In this document: piece by piece, positions 28,880 through 38,286 of the stretch
Layout: the number at the start of each line of letters is the position of its first letter
Position numbering within the stretch: the stretch's first letter is position 1
Assembly (NCBI GenBank): GCA_903889565.1
Contig: CAISYC010000059.1
Span: 1 to 64,000, forward strand
DNA: 64,000 nt
Direction: 5' to 3'
Origin: an uncultured beta proteobacterium
GTDB lineage: Bacteria; Pseudomonadota; Gammaproteobacteria; Burkholderiales; SG8-41
The notes under the pieces: model-generated
Told to the model about the DNA's origin: nothing
Database searches by the model: none
The model's input: only the letters and a program-made list of their open reading frames with translations
Program-made: the position numbers and the translations under genes

Positions 28880-29851
28880 TTATTCGGCGCGTATGTTGGC
28901 TTCACGCACAACTTTCGCCCACTTGGCAACTTCCGATTTGATGTGCGCGCCGAACTGCTCGGGCGTGCCGCCGACCGCTTCGGAACCGTCGGCGGCGAGT
29001 TTGCTCTGCACGTCGGGGCTGTGCAGGATGCGCACGATTTCCGCGTTAAGCTTGTCGATGATGGGGCGCGGCGTTTTCGCCGGCGCCAGCACGCCGTACC
29101 AGCCGGCGACTTCGTAACCGGCCACCCCGGCTTCCTGCATGGTCGGCAGTTCAGGCGCGCCGGCCGAACGTTTTTTTGTCGTCACCGCCAGCGCGCGCAC
29201 GCGGCCGGCCTTGCGTTGCGCGTCGCTCTGCAGCAGTGTCGAGAACAGCATCTGGATCTGGCCGCCGACGACGTCATTGAGCGCCGGAAAACCGCCTTTG
29301 TACGGCACATGCACGAGTTTGATGTCGGCGAGCGAACAAAACAGCGCGCCCGACAGATGGCTCAATCCGCCGATGCCCGACGAGCCGTAGCTCAATCCGT
29401 CCGGTTTGGCTTTGGCGAGCGCGACCAGTTCCCACACCGATTTCGCCGCCACCGACGGATGCACGACCAGCGCGTAAGGCTGCGAGGTTGCCTGCGTGAT
29501 CGGTGCCAGATCGCGCGTCAGATCGTACGGCAGTTTGTAGAGCGACGCGTTGACCGAATGGCTCGATGAAATCATGGTCAGTGTGTAACCGTCGGGTGGC
29601 GACTTGGTTGCGATATCGACGGCGATGGTGCCGTTCGCGCCCGCGCGATTGTCCGCCACCACTGTCTGACCCCAGGCCTCGGTGAGTTTCTGCGCGATCG
29701 CGCGCGCGGTGAGATCGGTGCCGCCACCGGGGGCGAAGGGTACGATCAGACGGATCGGTTTGGCGGGGTAGTCGGTGGGGGAGGGTTGGGCTGCGTGTGC
29801 CGTTGTGACTGCGAGCAGCGCGGCCGACAACGCAAGAAGTTTGGATCGCAT
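28880..29851 (-). CDS. Bug/TctC substrate-binding protein
   Basis: A 323-residue binding protein: signal peptide to about residue 20 (THA), YPAKPIRLIVPFAPGGGTDLTAR, DNRAGANG, PDGYT and LVVHPS. It has all the canonical Bug residues with no extension. It is the first gene of a two-gene unit with the MmgE/PrpD gene 33 nt downstream. The nested inverted repeat at 29923-30373 lies about 70 nt upstream of its start and probably isolates it from the selenoprotein gene transcribed towards it. Confidence 0.9.
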   Translation of the reverse strand: MRSKLLALSAALLAVTTAHAAQPSPTDYPAKPIRLIVPFAPGGGTDLTARAIAQKLTEAWGQTVVADNRAGANGTIAVDIATKSPPDGYTLTMISSSHSVNASLYKLPYDLTRDLAPITQATSQPYALVVHPSVAAKSVWELVALAKAKPDGLSYGSSGIGGLSHLSGALFCSLADIKLVHVPYKGGFPALNDVVGGQIQMLFSTLLQSDAQRKAGRVRALAVTTKKRSAGAPELPTMQEAGVAGYEVAGWYGVLAPAKTPRPIIDKLNAEIVRILHSPDVQSKLAADGSEAVGGTPEQFGAHIKSEVAKWAKVVREANIRAE

Positions 29852-29922
29852 AATTGTATTGGTCGTTTATCGATGGTTAGCCACGCATTTTAACGCTGCT
29901 GGCCGGGGGCAGCCCGGCGGCT

Positions 29923-30373
29923 GGTTACTTTCTTTGAATGGCCAAAGAAAGTAACCAAAGAAAGCCGCCCCAGGTTCGCCGGTCCTGCGGACTCCCCTGC
30001 GCTGCTCGCGATGCGGGGCGGCTGCGGAACTCGCCCTCGCAAACGCGCGAGGGCTCAGACAGTCCTCGCCGACTGCCCCCCGCATCGCTGTGCTGCTCGG
30101 CGGCTCTCATGGGGGAACAAAAAACAACCAGTGCGCCACTTCAATAGCACTGCCCGTAATCAATGCGCGGCGTAGCCCCTTGTGAGACGCCGAGTAACGA
30201 AAACGAATCTGGGGGTTTCGGCGAGGACTGTCTGAGCCCTTGCCGCGCAGCGGTGAGGGCGAGTTCCGCAGCCGCCAGATTCGTTGAGTAACGCAGGGGA
30301 CCCCGAAGGGGCGTCTCACCAGGGTGGCCTTCTCTTTGGTTACTTTCTCTTGGCCACACAAGAGAAAGTAACC
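29923..30373. repeat. Nested long inverted repeat filling a 0.55-kb intergenic region
   Basis: The gap 29852-30406 holds no convincing gene. Its ends are two 14-15-bp hairpins (29923-29956 and 30338-30373) built on GGTTACTTTCT/AGAAAGTAACC. Inside, 30020-30038 pairs perfectly with 30255-30273 (19 bp) and 30050-30070 with 30220-30240 (21 bp), so the element is an imperfect inverted repeat with arms of roughly 150 bp. The right hairpin lies 34 nt from the stop of the selenoprotein gene and could serve as its terminator. Similar GTTACTTTCT palindromes are dispersed in Burkholderiales. Mobility is not shown. Confidence 0.75.
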
Positions 30374-30406
30374 GGCCGCCGGGCCGCCCCCGGCGAATCT
30401 GCTTTT

Positions 30407-32140
30407 CTACTTTTTACTTGCGGAAACCAACTGCGCCCAGTTCTTCGGCAATTCGACCTTGCGACTCGTCGGCGGCCCCTGCACATGATTACTCATATAA
30501 GCCCGCGACTGATTGCGGCCGGGATCGCCGGCGACAAGGATTTCGACCATCTCCGGTTTGATCAGCACGTTGACGAGGCGCTGCGGGTCTTTTGACTCCG
30601 TATACGACGGCGGCAGGATGCCCTGCTCGACGAGGCTTTCGAAATTGAAGGTCGGCGTGCTGGTCATCTGCGCATAGTGCGTGGCTTTGGCAGCGGTGAC
30701 TTTCATGTGGTCGTACATGTACTGCCGCACCTGATCCTTGCTCCACTCCTTGGCGATCACGCCGGCGATGCTGGGGCCGGCAATGATGAGCGGACTCCAA
30801 AGGCCGGTCTTGAAGCCGGTGTGCGCCCAGTAGGTGAAGCTGCCGCCGATGATGTCGGTCCACTGCTGCACGTGGGTTTTCGCATCGTCGCCGCCGCTAT
30901 ACATCGGCGAGGTGATCGCCACCACGCTGTGCACGGTGACGATGTTCTCGCCTTTTTTGAATCCGCGGTCCTCGGCATAAGTGGGCCAGCCGACGGCGGC
31001 GGCGCTGTCTTCGTCCTCGGCCATCGCGACCAGAAACGTTTGCCCGATGCTGCCCTTGTCGCCGGCGCCCGGCGGAATGCGGAAGCCGCAGATGTTACGC
31101 AGATACATGCGCACGAAGCGCCCGATGCTGGTGTTGGCCTGGCGGCCGACGCGCATCACGCCCTGACCGTAATTGAAGTCGAGTTCCTTGACGATGGGGC
31201 CGTTGACGATGACCACCGGTTCCCAGCCCGGCGTCGAGCCGGAGTCTTCAACGCGGTACTTCGGATCGCACAGCGCATCGACGATTGCAATCAGGACCGG
31301 CATGTATTCCGGACGGCAACCCGCCATCACGCCGTTGACGGCGATGCTGAGAATTGACGCTTCGCGGCCCTCCTGCGGAATGACGCGCAGCACTTCATCG
31401 GCTTTGCGCTCCGTGAAGGCGAGGAAGGCATCGACGCGTTCACGCGTCGGCGGTGTCACCGGCAGACCGTCGGTCCACAGATTCCTGTAAAAGTATTCCT
31501 GCACATCGTCATAGCTGCCGCTGAAGACAACCGCGCCCGCTTGCGGTTCGACCGATGTATCGCCTTCGACCGGCGCATCACCGGTGATGCCCTTTAACAG
31601 TCCGGGCGCGAGCGATTCTTCAACCTTGCGCATGAGTTCGGCTTCGCTGTCGACCATCGGTGCGCCCGGATAGACGCCGATGGCGAGCGGCACGCCGATG
31701 CCTTTGAGGATGACCTCGGCCTGCTTCAGAAAGCCGGAACCGATGATGGACGCAGTCGGCACGCCCATCTTTTCGACGATCGCTGCGGCCCGCAACACGG
31801 CGGGCGTGCAACTCCCTCAGGCGCCGATGCCGACGATGGCGGCGTCGGCTTTGAAGTGGCGGATCTTGTCGGGAATGGTGGCGGTGACTTCACGTTCGCG
31901 CGCGCCGTGGAAGTTGCCGATCTCGGTGTACGGCACGAACTTGACGCCGGGGAAACGCTTTTTGATGTACTCGCGCACCAGCGGGTAGATTGTTTCACCG
32001 CGGAAAATCACGTCCCACAATTCGACGATGGTCTTGCCGTTGAGATCGGGCACGCGCGGCGCGGCGGCAGTCTTCTTGACAGCCTTGCGCGACAGCGGCC
32101 ACAGCACGTCGTATTGCGGTTCGTTTTTGGCGGTCATCAT
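30407..32140 (-). CDS. UGSC-family selenoprotein (UGA at 31817-31819 = Sec108)
   Basis: A 577-residue protein if the in-frame UGA is read as selenocysteine. Upstream of it are 107 coherent residues ending AIVGIGA. Immediately after come GSCTPAVLRAA and 462 further residues in the same frame, giving the redox motif U108-G-S-C111. A paralogue at 45280-47019 aligns across both halves, including MAGCRPEYMP (Cys275 here). A SECIS-like hairpin follows the UGA, and tRNA-Sec, selA and selB lie upstream on the same strand. A family is named for this motif; its reaction is unknown, and Sec-x-x-Cys suggests thiol/selenol redox chemistry. No signal peptide, so cytosolic. It is the last gene after three TctC genes. 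Confidence 0.92.
31784..31810 (-). promoter_or_regulatory. SECIS-like hairpin of the 30407-32140 selenoprotein
   Basis: On the minus strand, a 6-bp GC stem (31805-31800 with 31793-31788) carries a 6-nt loop CGTGTT (31799-31794) containing GU. An outer 3-bp TGC/GCA stem closes it across an AC/C internal loop. The apical loop starts 17 nt after the UGA, within the spacing known for bacterial SECIS elements bound by SelB. Confidence 0.8.
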
Positions 32141-32170
32141 ATCTCCGGGCTTGCTTGTTGTGGCTCGATT

Positions 32171-33139
32171 TTACTGCGCTTTGATGCCGGCAGCTTGTAC
32201 CACGCGCGCGTACTTCCCCGTCTCGCTGTTGAGGAATGCGGTGAATTGATCGGGCGTGCTGGCCACTACTGTTAAACCGTCCGCGGTCAAACGTTCGCGC
32301 AGCTCGGACTGCTGCAATACGGCGTTGATCTCGCTGTGCAGACGCAGCACGATCTCGCGCGGCGTCGCTGCTGGCACCAGCAGACCGAACCATGTAGCCA
32401 TGTCGAAACCGGCGAGCCCGCTTTCGGCGACGGTCGGGATTTCTTTCGCAATCGCCACGCGCGTGAGGCCGGTGACGCCGAGTGCGCGCAGCCGCCCCTG
32501 CTTTATGAAGGGCAGGCTCTGCAACACATTCATGAAATACACCGGCACTTCGCCGCTCATGACATCGATAGTGGCGGCCCCCGACCCTTTGTACGGCACG
32601 TGGGTCATGCGGATGCCGGCAGACAACGCGAACCATTCGCCGGCCAGATGCGGCAGCGAGCCGACGCCCGACGAGCCGTAATTGAGTTCGGCCGGCCGCG
32701 CCTTTGCCAGTGTGATCAGTTCGCGCACGTTTTTCACCGGCAACGACGGGTGCGTCACCAGCGTCAGCGGACCCGACACCAATTGAGTAACGGCGGCGAG
32801 ATCGCGCGCCTGATCGTACGGCAGATTCGGATAGAGGCTGGGATTCACCGCATAACCCGAAGGCACGATCAACAGCGTGTGGCCGTCGGCCGGCGCCGAT
32901 TTGGCAACGTAAGCAGTGCCGATGGTGCCGTTGGCGCCGCCGCGGTTTTCCAGCACCACCGGCAGTTTGAAGCGTTCATTCAATTTCTGCGCAATCGGTC
33001 GCGCCAGAATGTCGGTGCCGCCGCCGGGCGGAAAGGGCACGATGATTTTGACCGGGCCGCTCGGGAAGGTTTGTGCGCCACCGTGGTTGCAGGCGAGTGC
33101 GACGACCGCGACCAGCAATGTGTTTACGGCAAATTTCAT
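32171..33139 (-). CDS. Bug/TctC substrate-binding protein (third of a tandem triplet)
   Basis: A 322-residue binding protein: signal peptide to about residue 22 (HGGA), FPSGPVKIIVPFPPGGGTDILAR, ENRGGANG and DGHTLLIVPSGYAVNP. Its ATG at 33139 overlaps the stop of the preceding TctC gene (ATGA). The open frame upstream is a shadow. It lies 30 nt before the UGSC selenoprotein gene, so the two are probably cotranscribed. DGHT replaces the usual DGYT, as in the middle gene of the triplet, supporting recent common origin. Confidence 0.9.
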   Translation of the reverse strand: MKFAVNTLLVAVVALACNHGGAQTFPSGPVKIIVPFPPGGGTDILARPIAQKLNERFKLPVVLENRGGANGTIGTAYVAKSAPADGHTLLIVPSGYAVNPSLYPNLPYDQARDLAAVTQLVSGPLTLVTHPSLPVKNVRELITLAKARPAELNYGSSGVGSLPHLAGEWFALSAGIRMTHVPYKGSGAATIDVMSGEVPVYFMNVLQSLPFIKQGRLRALGVTGLTRVAIAKEIPTVAESGLAGFDMATWFGLLVPAATPREIVLRLHSEINAVLQQSELRERLTADGLTVVASTPDQFTAFLNSETGKYARVVQAAGIKAQ

Positions 33140-34101
33140 TGCGCCTGCGCGATGCCCGCAGCCTGAATGATTCGCGCATATTTCGCGTTTTCGCTTTTCA
33201 GGAACGCGCTGAATTGTTCGGGCGTGCTGGCGACCACCGCCATGCCGTCGGCCGCCAGACGTTCGCGGATATCGGGCTGATTCAAAATTTGCGCGACCTC
33301 GACCTGCAGTCGGGCGACGATCTCGCGCGGCGTGCCGCCGGTCACCATCAGTGCGGTCCATGTCGTCATGTCATAGCCGGGCAGGCCCGATTCGGCGATC
33401 GCCGGAATCTCCGGCGCGAACGGCGAGCGTTGCGGCGTGGTGACGCCAAGCGCGCGCAGGCGGCCACTTTTGATGTAGGGCAGGCTTTGCAGTGCGTTCA
33501 TGAAGTAGAGCGAAATCTGGCCGCTCATCAGATCGATCACACCGGCGCCGCCGCCCTTGTACGGCACGTGGGTCATTTTGACTCCGGCGGATAACGCAAA
33601 CCACTCGGCGGCGAGTTGATTGAGCGAACCGGTGCCGGAAGAACCGAAACTGATTTCATGCGGATGGGCTTTGGCAAGCGCAATCAGATCACGCACGGTT
33701 TTCGCCGGCAGCGACGGGTGCACTGTGAGCGTCAGCGGCCCGGCGACGAGTTGTGATGCCGGCGCGAGATCGCGGCTCTGATCGTAGGGCAGATTTTTGT
33801 ACATGACCGGATTGGCGGCGAAGCCGGCGGGCACGATCAGCAGCGTGTGCCCGTCGGGCGGCGCTTTCGCCGCCATTGCCGCGCCGATGGTGCCGTTGGC
33901 GCCGGGCCGATTGTCCGCTACCGCCGGAACCTTGAATTTTTCATTCAGCTTCTGCGCGATGACGCGACCGAGAATATCCGTCGAGCCGCCGGGCGCGAAC
34001 GGAACGATGATGCGCAGCGGCCCGTTGGGATAATTTTGCGCCAGCGCCGCTGAAGCGCACAGGCAAAGCGCAAGCGTGAAGCCTGTGCGCGTCGGCGCCA
34101 T
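33136..34101 (-). CDS. Bug/TctC substrate-binding protein (second of a tandem triplet)
   Basis: A 321-residue binding protein: signal peptide ending near ALA (about residue 21), YPNGPLRIIVPFAPGGSTDILGR, DNRPGANG, DGHTLLIVPAGFAANP. It shares NYPNGP, LLIVPAG and LTVHPSLP with its tandem neighbours, far closer to them than to other TctC proteins here. It begins 4 nt after the preceding TctC stop and overlaps the next start by 4 nt. It may bind a ligand similar to its neighbours' or be a specialised duplicate. Confidence 0.9.
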   Translation of the reverse strand: MAPTRTGFTLALCLCASAALAQNYPNGPLRIIVPFAPGGSTDILGRVIAQKLNEKFKVPAVADNRPGANGTIGAAMAAKAPPDGHTLLIVPAGFAANPVMYKNLPYDQSRDLAPASQLVAGPLTLTVHPSLPAKTVRDLIALAKAHPHEISFGSSGTGSLNQLAAEWFALSAGVKMTHVPYKGGGAGVIDLMSGQISLYFMNALQSLPYIKSGRLRALGVTTPQRSPFAPEIPAIAESGLPGYDMTTWTALMVTGGTPREIVARLQVEVAQILNQPDIRERLAADGMAVVASTPEQFSAFLKSENAKYARIIQAAGIAQAQ

Positions 34102-34105
34102 GCGG

Positions 34106-35086
34106 CTACAAACCCTTGATGCCGGCGGTCTGGATGATGCGGTTGTATTTAGCCGTTTCGCGGGCGAGGAATTCGACGAACTGCTCGGGCGTGCTGCCGA
34201 CCACCATCATGCCTTCGCCGGCAAGGCGTTCTTTCAGTTCCGGCAGATTGAGCACGCGCGTCACCTCCTGCTGCAGCCGGTTGATGGTGTCGCGCGGCGT
34301 GCCGCCCTGCACCAGCAGGCCGTACCAGTTGGTCATGTCGAAATCCTTGAGACCGGATTCGGCGATCGACGGCAGGTCGGGCGCGATCGGCGAGCGCTTC
34401 GGGCTCGTTACGCCGAGCGGGCGCAGCTTGCCGGACTTGATCAGCGACAGGCTCTGCAGAATGTTCATGAAATAGATCGGCACCTGGCCGCTTAACACGT
34501 CGATCACCGCCGCACCCGAACCCTTGAACGGAATGTGCACGATCTTGATGCCTGCGGAAGAATTGAATAGTTCGGCGCACAGATGCGGCAGCGAGCCGTT
34601 GCCGGCCGAGCCGACATTCAGCGCACCGGGTTGCGCTTTGGCGAGCGCGATCAGGTCCCTGACGTTTTTGACCGGCAGCGACGGATGAACGACGAGCACC
34701 AGCGGACCGGAGGCGAGATGCGACACGGGTGCCAGTTCGCGCGCCTGATCGTAAGACAGGCTTTTGTACAGCGCCGGATTCGCCGCATAGCCGGCCGGCA
34801 CGATCAGCAGGGTCTGGCCGTCGGGCACGCTTTTCGCGACGTAGGCGGCGCCGACGGTGCCGTTGGCGCCGGCGCGGTTTTCGACCACCACCGGCACGTT
34901 GAAGCGTTCATTCAGTTTTTGCGCGATGGTGCGCGACAGGATGTCGGTGCCGCCGCCGGGCGGGTAGGGCGAGACGATGCGCATGGGCCCGTTCGGATAG
35001 TTCTGGGCGAAACCGGGTGCCGCCGCAAAGATCAGTGTGGTGAATACCGACGCGACGGCGCGTCTCTGTCGATCCGACGAAGCCAT
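34106..35086 (-). CDS. Bug/TctC substrate-binding protein (first of a tandem triplet)
   Basis: A 326-residue binding protein with a longer charged n-region (ASSDRQRR), then a hydrophobic core and cleavage near GFA. It has YPNGPMRIVSPYPPGGGTDILSR, ENRAGANG and DGQTLLIVPAGYAANP. Its start lies 38 nt downstream of the tRNA-Sec gene on the same strand, so the triplet and the selenoprotein may be expressed by readthrough from the Sec machinery genes. Confidence 0.9.
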   Translation of the reverse strand: MASSDRQRRAVASVFTTLIFAAAPGFAQNYPNGPMRIVSPYPPGGGTDILSRTIAQKLNERFNVPVVVENRAGANGTVGAAYVAKSVPDGQTLLIVPAGYAANPALYKSLSYDQARELAPVSHLASGPLVLVVHPSLPVKNVRDLIALAKAQPGALNVGSAGNGSLPHLCAELFNSSAGIKIVHIPFKGSGAAVIDVLSGQVPIYFMNILQSLSLIKSGKLRPLGVTSPKRSPIAPDLPSIAESGLKDFDMTNWYGLLVQGGTPRDTINRLQQEVTRVLNLPELKERLAGEGMMVVGSTPEQFVEFLARETAKYNRIIQTAGIKGL

Positions 35087-35123
35087 TGATGACTTTCCCC
35101 GTAATTAAAACGATCGTGATGGT

Positions 35124-35218
35124 TGGCGGAAGAGAGTGGGAGTCGAACCCACGCAGGACTGTAAACAGCCCCTACCAGGTTTGAAGTCTGGCCGCCCCAC
35201 CGGGAGCGATTCCCTTCC
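35124..35218 (-). tRNA. selC: tRNA-Sec (anticodon UCA)
   Basis: The minus-strand 95 nt begin GGAAGGGA and end TCTCTTCC-GCCA, giving an 8-bp acceptor stem (one G-U) and an encoded CCA. The anticodon TCA lies at 35182-35184 inside ACTTCAAAC, preceded by GGTGGGGCGG. A long variable arm and the T-loop segment GGTTCGACTCC follow. It matches the E. coli selC layout closely. It lies between the TrxR-like gene and the TctC triplet, in the same orientation as selA and selB. It delivers Sec at UGA codons with SelB. Confidence 0.97.
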
Positions 35219-35270
35219 GTTTTGTCCGGCTTGCTCTGGCGACGATATTAACTGCGTATTGCGGCGGCGG

Positions 35271-36176
35271 CTACTTGCCGAGCAATTTTGCTGCCGCGGC
35301 GCCGGCTTTTTCACCGTCGGCCAGCGCATCGGCCAGCATGCCGCCGCAGCCGGCGCGCACGACGCCGGCGGCAAATACGCCCGCCATGCTGGTTTGCAGC
35401 GCGGCATCGGTGACCAGACGGCCGTTGGCTTCGCGTTTGATCTCGGCCGGCACGAATTCGATATTCGGCTCGAGGCCGACGTAGGCAAAGAAGCCGACTG
35501 CGGCGATGTCGGTAGTCTTGCCGTCGGCGCTTTTGACGCGCACCTTGTTCAGCATCTCCGCGCCTTCGATCGCTTCCACCGTGCTGTTCCAAATTGGCTG
35601 GATGACTGGCTGCGCGGCGACCGCATCGATCAGCGCCTGACGCGCGCTGAATTTCGCGTCGCGATGCACCAGATGCACTTTTTTGCAGAAGTGCGCCAGC
35701 ACCAGCGCTTCCTGCAGCGCCGAGTCGCCGCCGCCGACCACCACAACTTCCTCGTCCTTGTACATCGGGCCGTCGCAATCGGCGCACTGCGAGACGCCGC
35801 GATGCTCGAACTCGGCTTCGCCGGGCACGCCGAGGCGTTTCAAACGCGCGCCCGAAGCGATGATCAGCGCGCGCGCGCTGTGCGTGCCGCCGTCGGTGGT
35901 GATGGTGATTTTGTCGCCGTTCTTCGCGATCGTGCTGACGGTTTCGCTCAGGCTTTCGACGCCAAGGTCGGACATTTCCATCATAAGGTTCGAGGCGTAA
36001 TCGGTGCCGGAGCCTTCGATCTCGCCGTCGAGCTCGTTGATGTTGACGACAAGGCCGCCAAACAGCAGTTGCTCGACGCTGGCGGCGCGCAGGCCTTTTT
36101 GCGCGACATGTTTGGCGGCGGCAAGGCCGGCAACGCCGGCGCCGATGACGATCACATCAAAATTCGAATCGGACAT
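35271..36176 (-). CDS. Thioredoxin-reductase-like FAD/NAD(P) oxidoreductase
   Basis: A 301-residue flavoprotein of TrxB type: FAD motif VIGAGVAGLAAA (10-21), an active-site disulfide C131-A-D-C134 followed by DG, NADPH motif VVGGGDSALQEA (147-158) and a C-terminal FAD motif AGVFAAG. The catalytic Cys pair is normal, with no Sec. The start is close behind selB (9 nt), so it is cotranscribed with the Sec machinery. It is therefore a candidate electron donor to the local U-x-x-C selenoproteins (inference). Classical TrxB has CATC; CADC also occurs in ferredoxin/NADP reductase-like relatives. Confidence 0.88.
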   Translation of the reverse strand: MSDSNFDVIVIGAGVAGLAAAKHVAQKGLRAASVEQLLFGGLVVNINELDGEIEGSGTDYASNLMMEMSDLGVESLSETVSTIAKNGDKITITTDGGTHSARALIIASGARLKRLGVPGEAEFEHRGVSQCADCDGPMYKDEEVVVVGGGDSALQEALVLAHFCKKVHLVHRDAKFSARQALIDAVAAQPVIQPIWNSTVEAIEGAEMLNKVRVKSADGKTTDIAAVGFFAYVGLEPNIEFVPAEIKREANGRLVTDAALQTSMAGVFAAGVVRAGCGGMLADALADGEKAGAAAAKLLGK

Positions 36177-36185
36177 GACTTTTCC

Positions 36186-38207
36186 TTAATAACGTTTGAT
36201 CGGACGGTGATTGGGACGGCGCTGCACCGACGGTGCGGCGGGTTTGGCCGGTGCGGCTGCGGCGGCCTGTTTCGGCGGTGCGGGCGGGGCGACGGCGTCA
36301 CCGAGTATGGGCGCGAACTCGCGCCGCATCTTGCGCATGTCGCCGATGCGTTGCGTGATGCCGAGGCGATCGAGGCATTCGAGGATCTCGATCGCCAGCC
36401 CGCGGCCGACGCCGGTGCGGTCACGGTATTGCGCGGCGGTGAACTGGTTGCCGGGCGAATTCTGCGCGACATCGACGGCGCAGGCGGCGAGCTTCGCAAG
36501 TGTCGTGCGCGGATAAAAGCGCTCCGGCGTGACGCGGATGACTTCGTTGGTTTTCGCCTTTCGATACAGGAAGTCCTTCAGCATGACTTCCTTCAGCTTC
36601 GTCAGGGGTGCTAAGTCTTTCAGCGGCGGCACGTTGAATCCGGCCGACTCCATTACCGGTTTGACCGCCTCCCACATTTTCTGATCGGCGGGGTTGTCGG
36701 TGGCGACGTGCTGCGGCAGCCGGGCGTGGTTGCCGGCGACCTCGAGTTTCCTGTCGTCGGCGAGAACGCGCAGCAGCGCGGTGAAAGTCTCCGCTGCGAG
36801 CGCCTGTGCGTGCGCTTTGCGCAAGGCATCGATTTCAATGCCAACGGCCTGCGGCGCATCGCGGTGAAACTTCACCAGCGCCTCGACCACGGCGGTTTTG
36901 ATTTTTTCCACCAATACCTTCGGCAGCGCGACGCGCTGTTCGCGGCCGACGATCGCGGTGTCGAGGGTGGCAATCAACGCATCGACGCGGTCGGGCTTGA
37001 GATTAAAAGTGCGTTCGAATTGCGCGAGATCGACGCCGGCCGGCGAGCAGGCGAGCAGCGCTTTCAATGCCGCGGCGGGGTCGTCGTGTTCGAGCGCGGC
37101 GAGCTGGGCCGCGCGCGCGGCGGTGTTGCGGCGCGATGCCGGCGCGAACGGATCGACCACGCTGCCGCCGCCAACGGTGCGGGTGGCGGATTGATCGCGC
37201 ACGATGAAGCGGTCGCCGTGCAGCACCGCCAGCGGCGCATCGGCGATGAGTTGAACTATCGCCGATTCGCCCGGCGCGATGACGGCGCCGCGTCGGATCG
37301 ACACGCGCGCGGTGACGTCCGCAGTGCCCAGATGCAGATGCACCGGCGTCCAGTGCTTGAGCGGCTGCGCTTCGTTGGTCAGAACCTGCAGCCGCACATC
37401 GATGCGTTGCGTCGGCGCATGCACGGCCGGCGCGACCAGCCAGTCGCCGCGGCTGACCTGCGCGAGTTCGACGCCGGATAAATTAAGCGCGCAGCGTTCG
37501 CCGGCCGCTGCCTGTTGCGCGGCGCCCCCCTGTTTCTGCATGCCGCGCACGCGCACGTCGATGCCGCCGGGCGAGAGCGTCAGATGATCGCCGACCGCCA
37601 CTGCGCCGGTGACGACGGTGCCGGTGACGACGGTGCCGCTGCCGGCCTTGGTGAATACGCGGTCCACGGTGTAACGGAAATGGCGGCCGGCGTGTTCTCG
37701 CTGCTGATGCGCTTTGGCGGCGGCGGCGAGTTCGTTGCGCAGCGCTTCGATGCCCTCGCCGCTGATGGCGGAGGCGGGCATCACCGGAATGGCGGCGAGC
37801 TTCGTGTCCGCGAGCAGACTTTTCACACCGGCAATGACCTCGGCCACCCGCTCGGCCGGCACGCGGTCGCATTTCGTGATGACGGCGACGCCGCGCGAGA
37901 CGTTGAGCAGATTGACTATGTTGAGGTGCTCGACGGTCTGCGGCATTACGCCGTCGTCGGCGGCGACGATCAGCATCACGTAATCGATGCCTGCCACACC
38001 GGCGAGCATGTTGCGGATGAAGCGCTCGTGACCCGGCACATCGACGAAGCCGATCAGCGCGTCCGGTGTCTTCCAGTAGGCGAAGCCGATGTCGATCGAA
38101 ATGCCGCGCGCTTTTTCTTCGGGCAGGCGGTCGGTGTCGACGCCGGTGAGCGCCTTGACCAGCGTGGTTTTGCCGTGGTCGATGTGGCCGGCGGTGGCGA
38201 CGATCAT
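36186..38207 (-). CDS. selB: Selenocysteine-specific elongation factor SelB
   Basis: A 673-residue GTPase. G1 GHIDHGKT (7-14), DVPGH (56-60) and TKCD (111-114) match SelB rather than EF-Tu. Long C-terminal winged-helix repeats (for example [17 protein letters not shown] and [21 protein letters not shown]) bind the SECIS RNA. The tail ends in an Ala/Pro/Lys-rich low-complexity stretch. The ATG at 38207 was chosen because the GTPase fold begins at once; the upstream open frame overlaps the methyltransferase. It brings Sec-tRNA to UGA codons. Confidence 0.96.
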   Translation of the reverse strand: MIVATAGHIDHGKTTLVKALTGVDTDRLPEEKARGISIDIGFAYWKTPDALIGFVDVPGHERFIRNMLAGVAGIDYVMLIVAADDGVMPQTVEHLNIVNLLNVSRGVAVITKCDRVPAERVAEVIAGVKSLLADTKLAAIPVMPASAISGEGIEALRNELAAAAKAHQQREHAGRHFRYTVDRVFTKAGSGTVVTGTVVTGAVAVGDHLTLSPGGIDVRVRGMQKQGGAAQQAAAGERCALNLSGVELAQVSRGDWLVAPAVHAPTQRIDVRLQVLTNEAQPLKHWTPVHLHLGTADVTARVSIRRGAVIAPGESAIVQLIADAPLAVLHGDRFIVRDQSATRTVGGGSVVDPFAPASRRNTAARAAQLAALEHDDPAAALKALLACSPAGVDLAQFERTFNLKPDRVDALIATLDTAIVGREQRVALPKVLVEKIKTAVVEALVKFHRDAPQAVGIEIDALRKAHAQALAAETFTALLRVLADDRKLEVAGNHARLPQHVATDNPADQKMWEAVKPVMESAGFNVPPLKDLAPLTKLKEVMLKDFLYRKAKTNEVIRVTPERFYPRTTLAKLAACAVDVAQNSPGNQFTAAQYRDRTGVGRGLAIEILECLDRLGITQRIGDMRKMRREFAPILGDAVAPPAPPKQAAAAAPAKPAAPSVQRRPNHRPIKRY

Positions 38208-38286
38208 GGTCGTGGCCGCAATACGCGACGCAATGTGGTGGCGGCCGACGAAGCGCAGGAGCTGTCGCGCGATTCGGGATCGGGCA

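Noticed and set aside
30407-32140. Interpreting the UGSC genes as nonsense-mutated pseudogenes
   Set aside because: Two paralogues carry the UGA at the same codon, a Cys follows at +3 in both, SECIS-like hairpins are present and the Sec machinery is adjacent. No other lesions were found.
35271-36176. Sec in the TrxR-like protein
   Set aside because: The active site is C-A-D-C with normal TGC/TGT-type Cys codons and the gene has no internal UGA.
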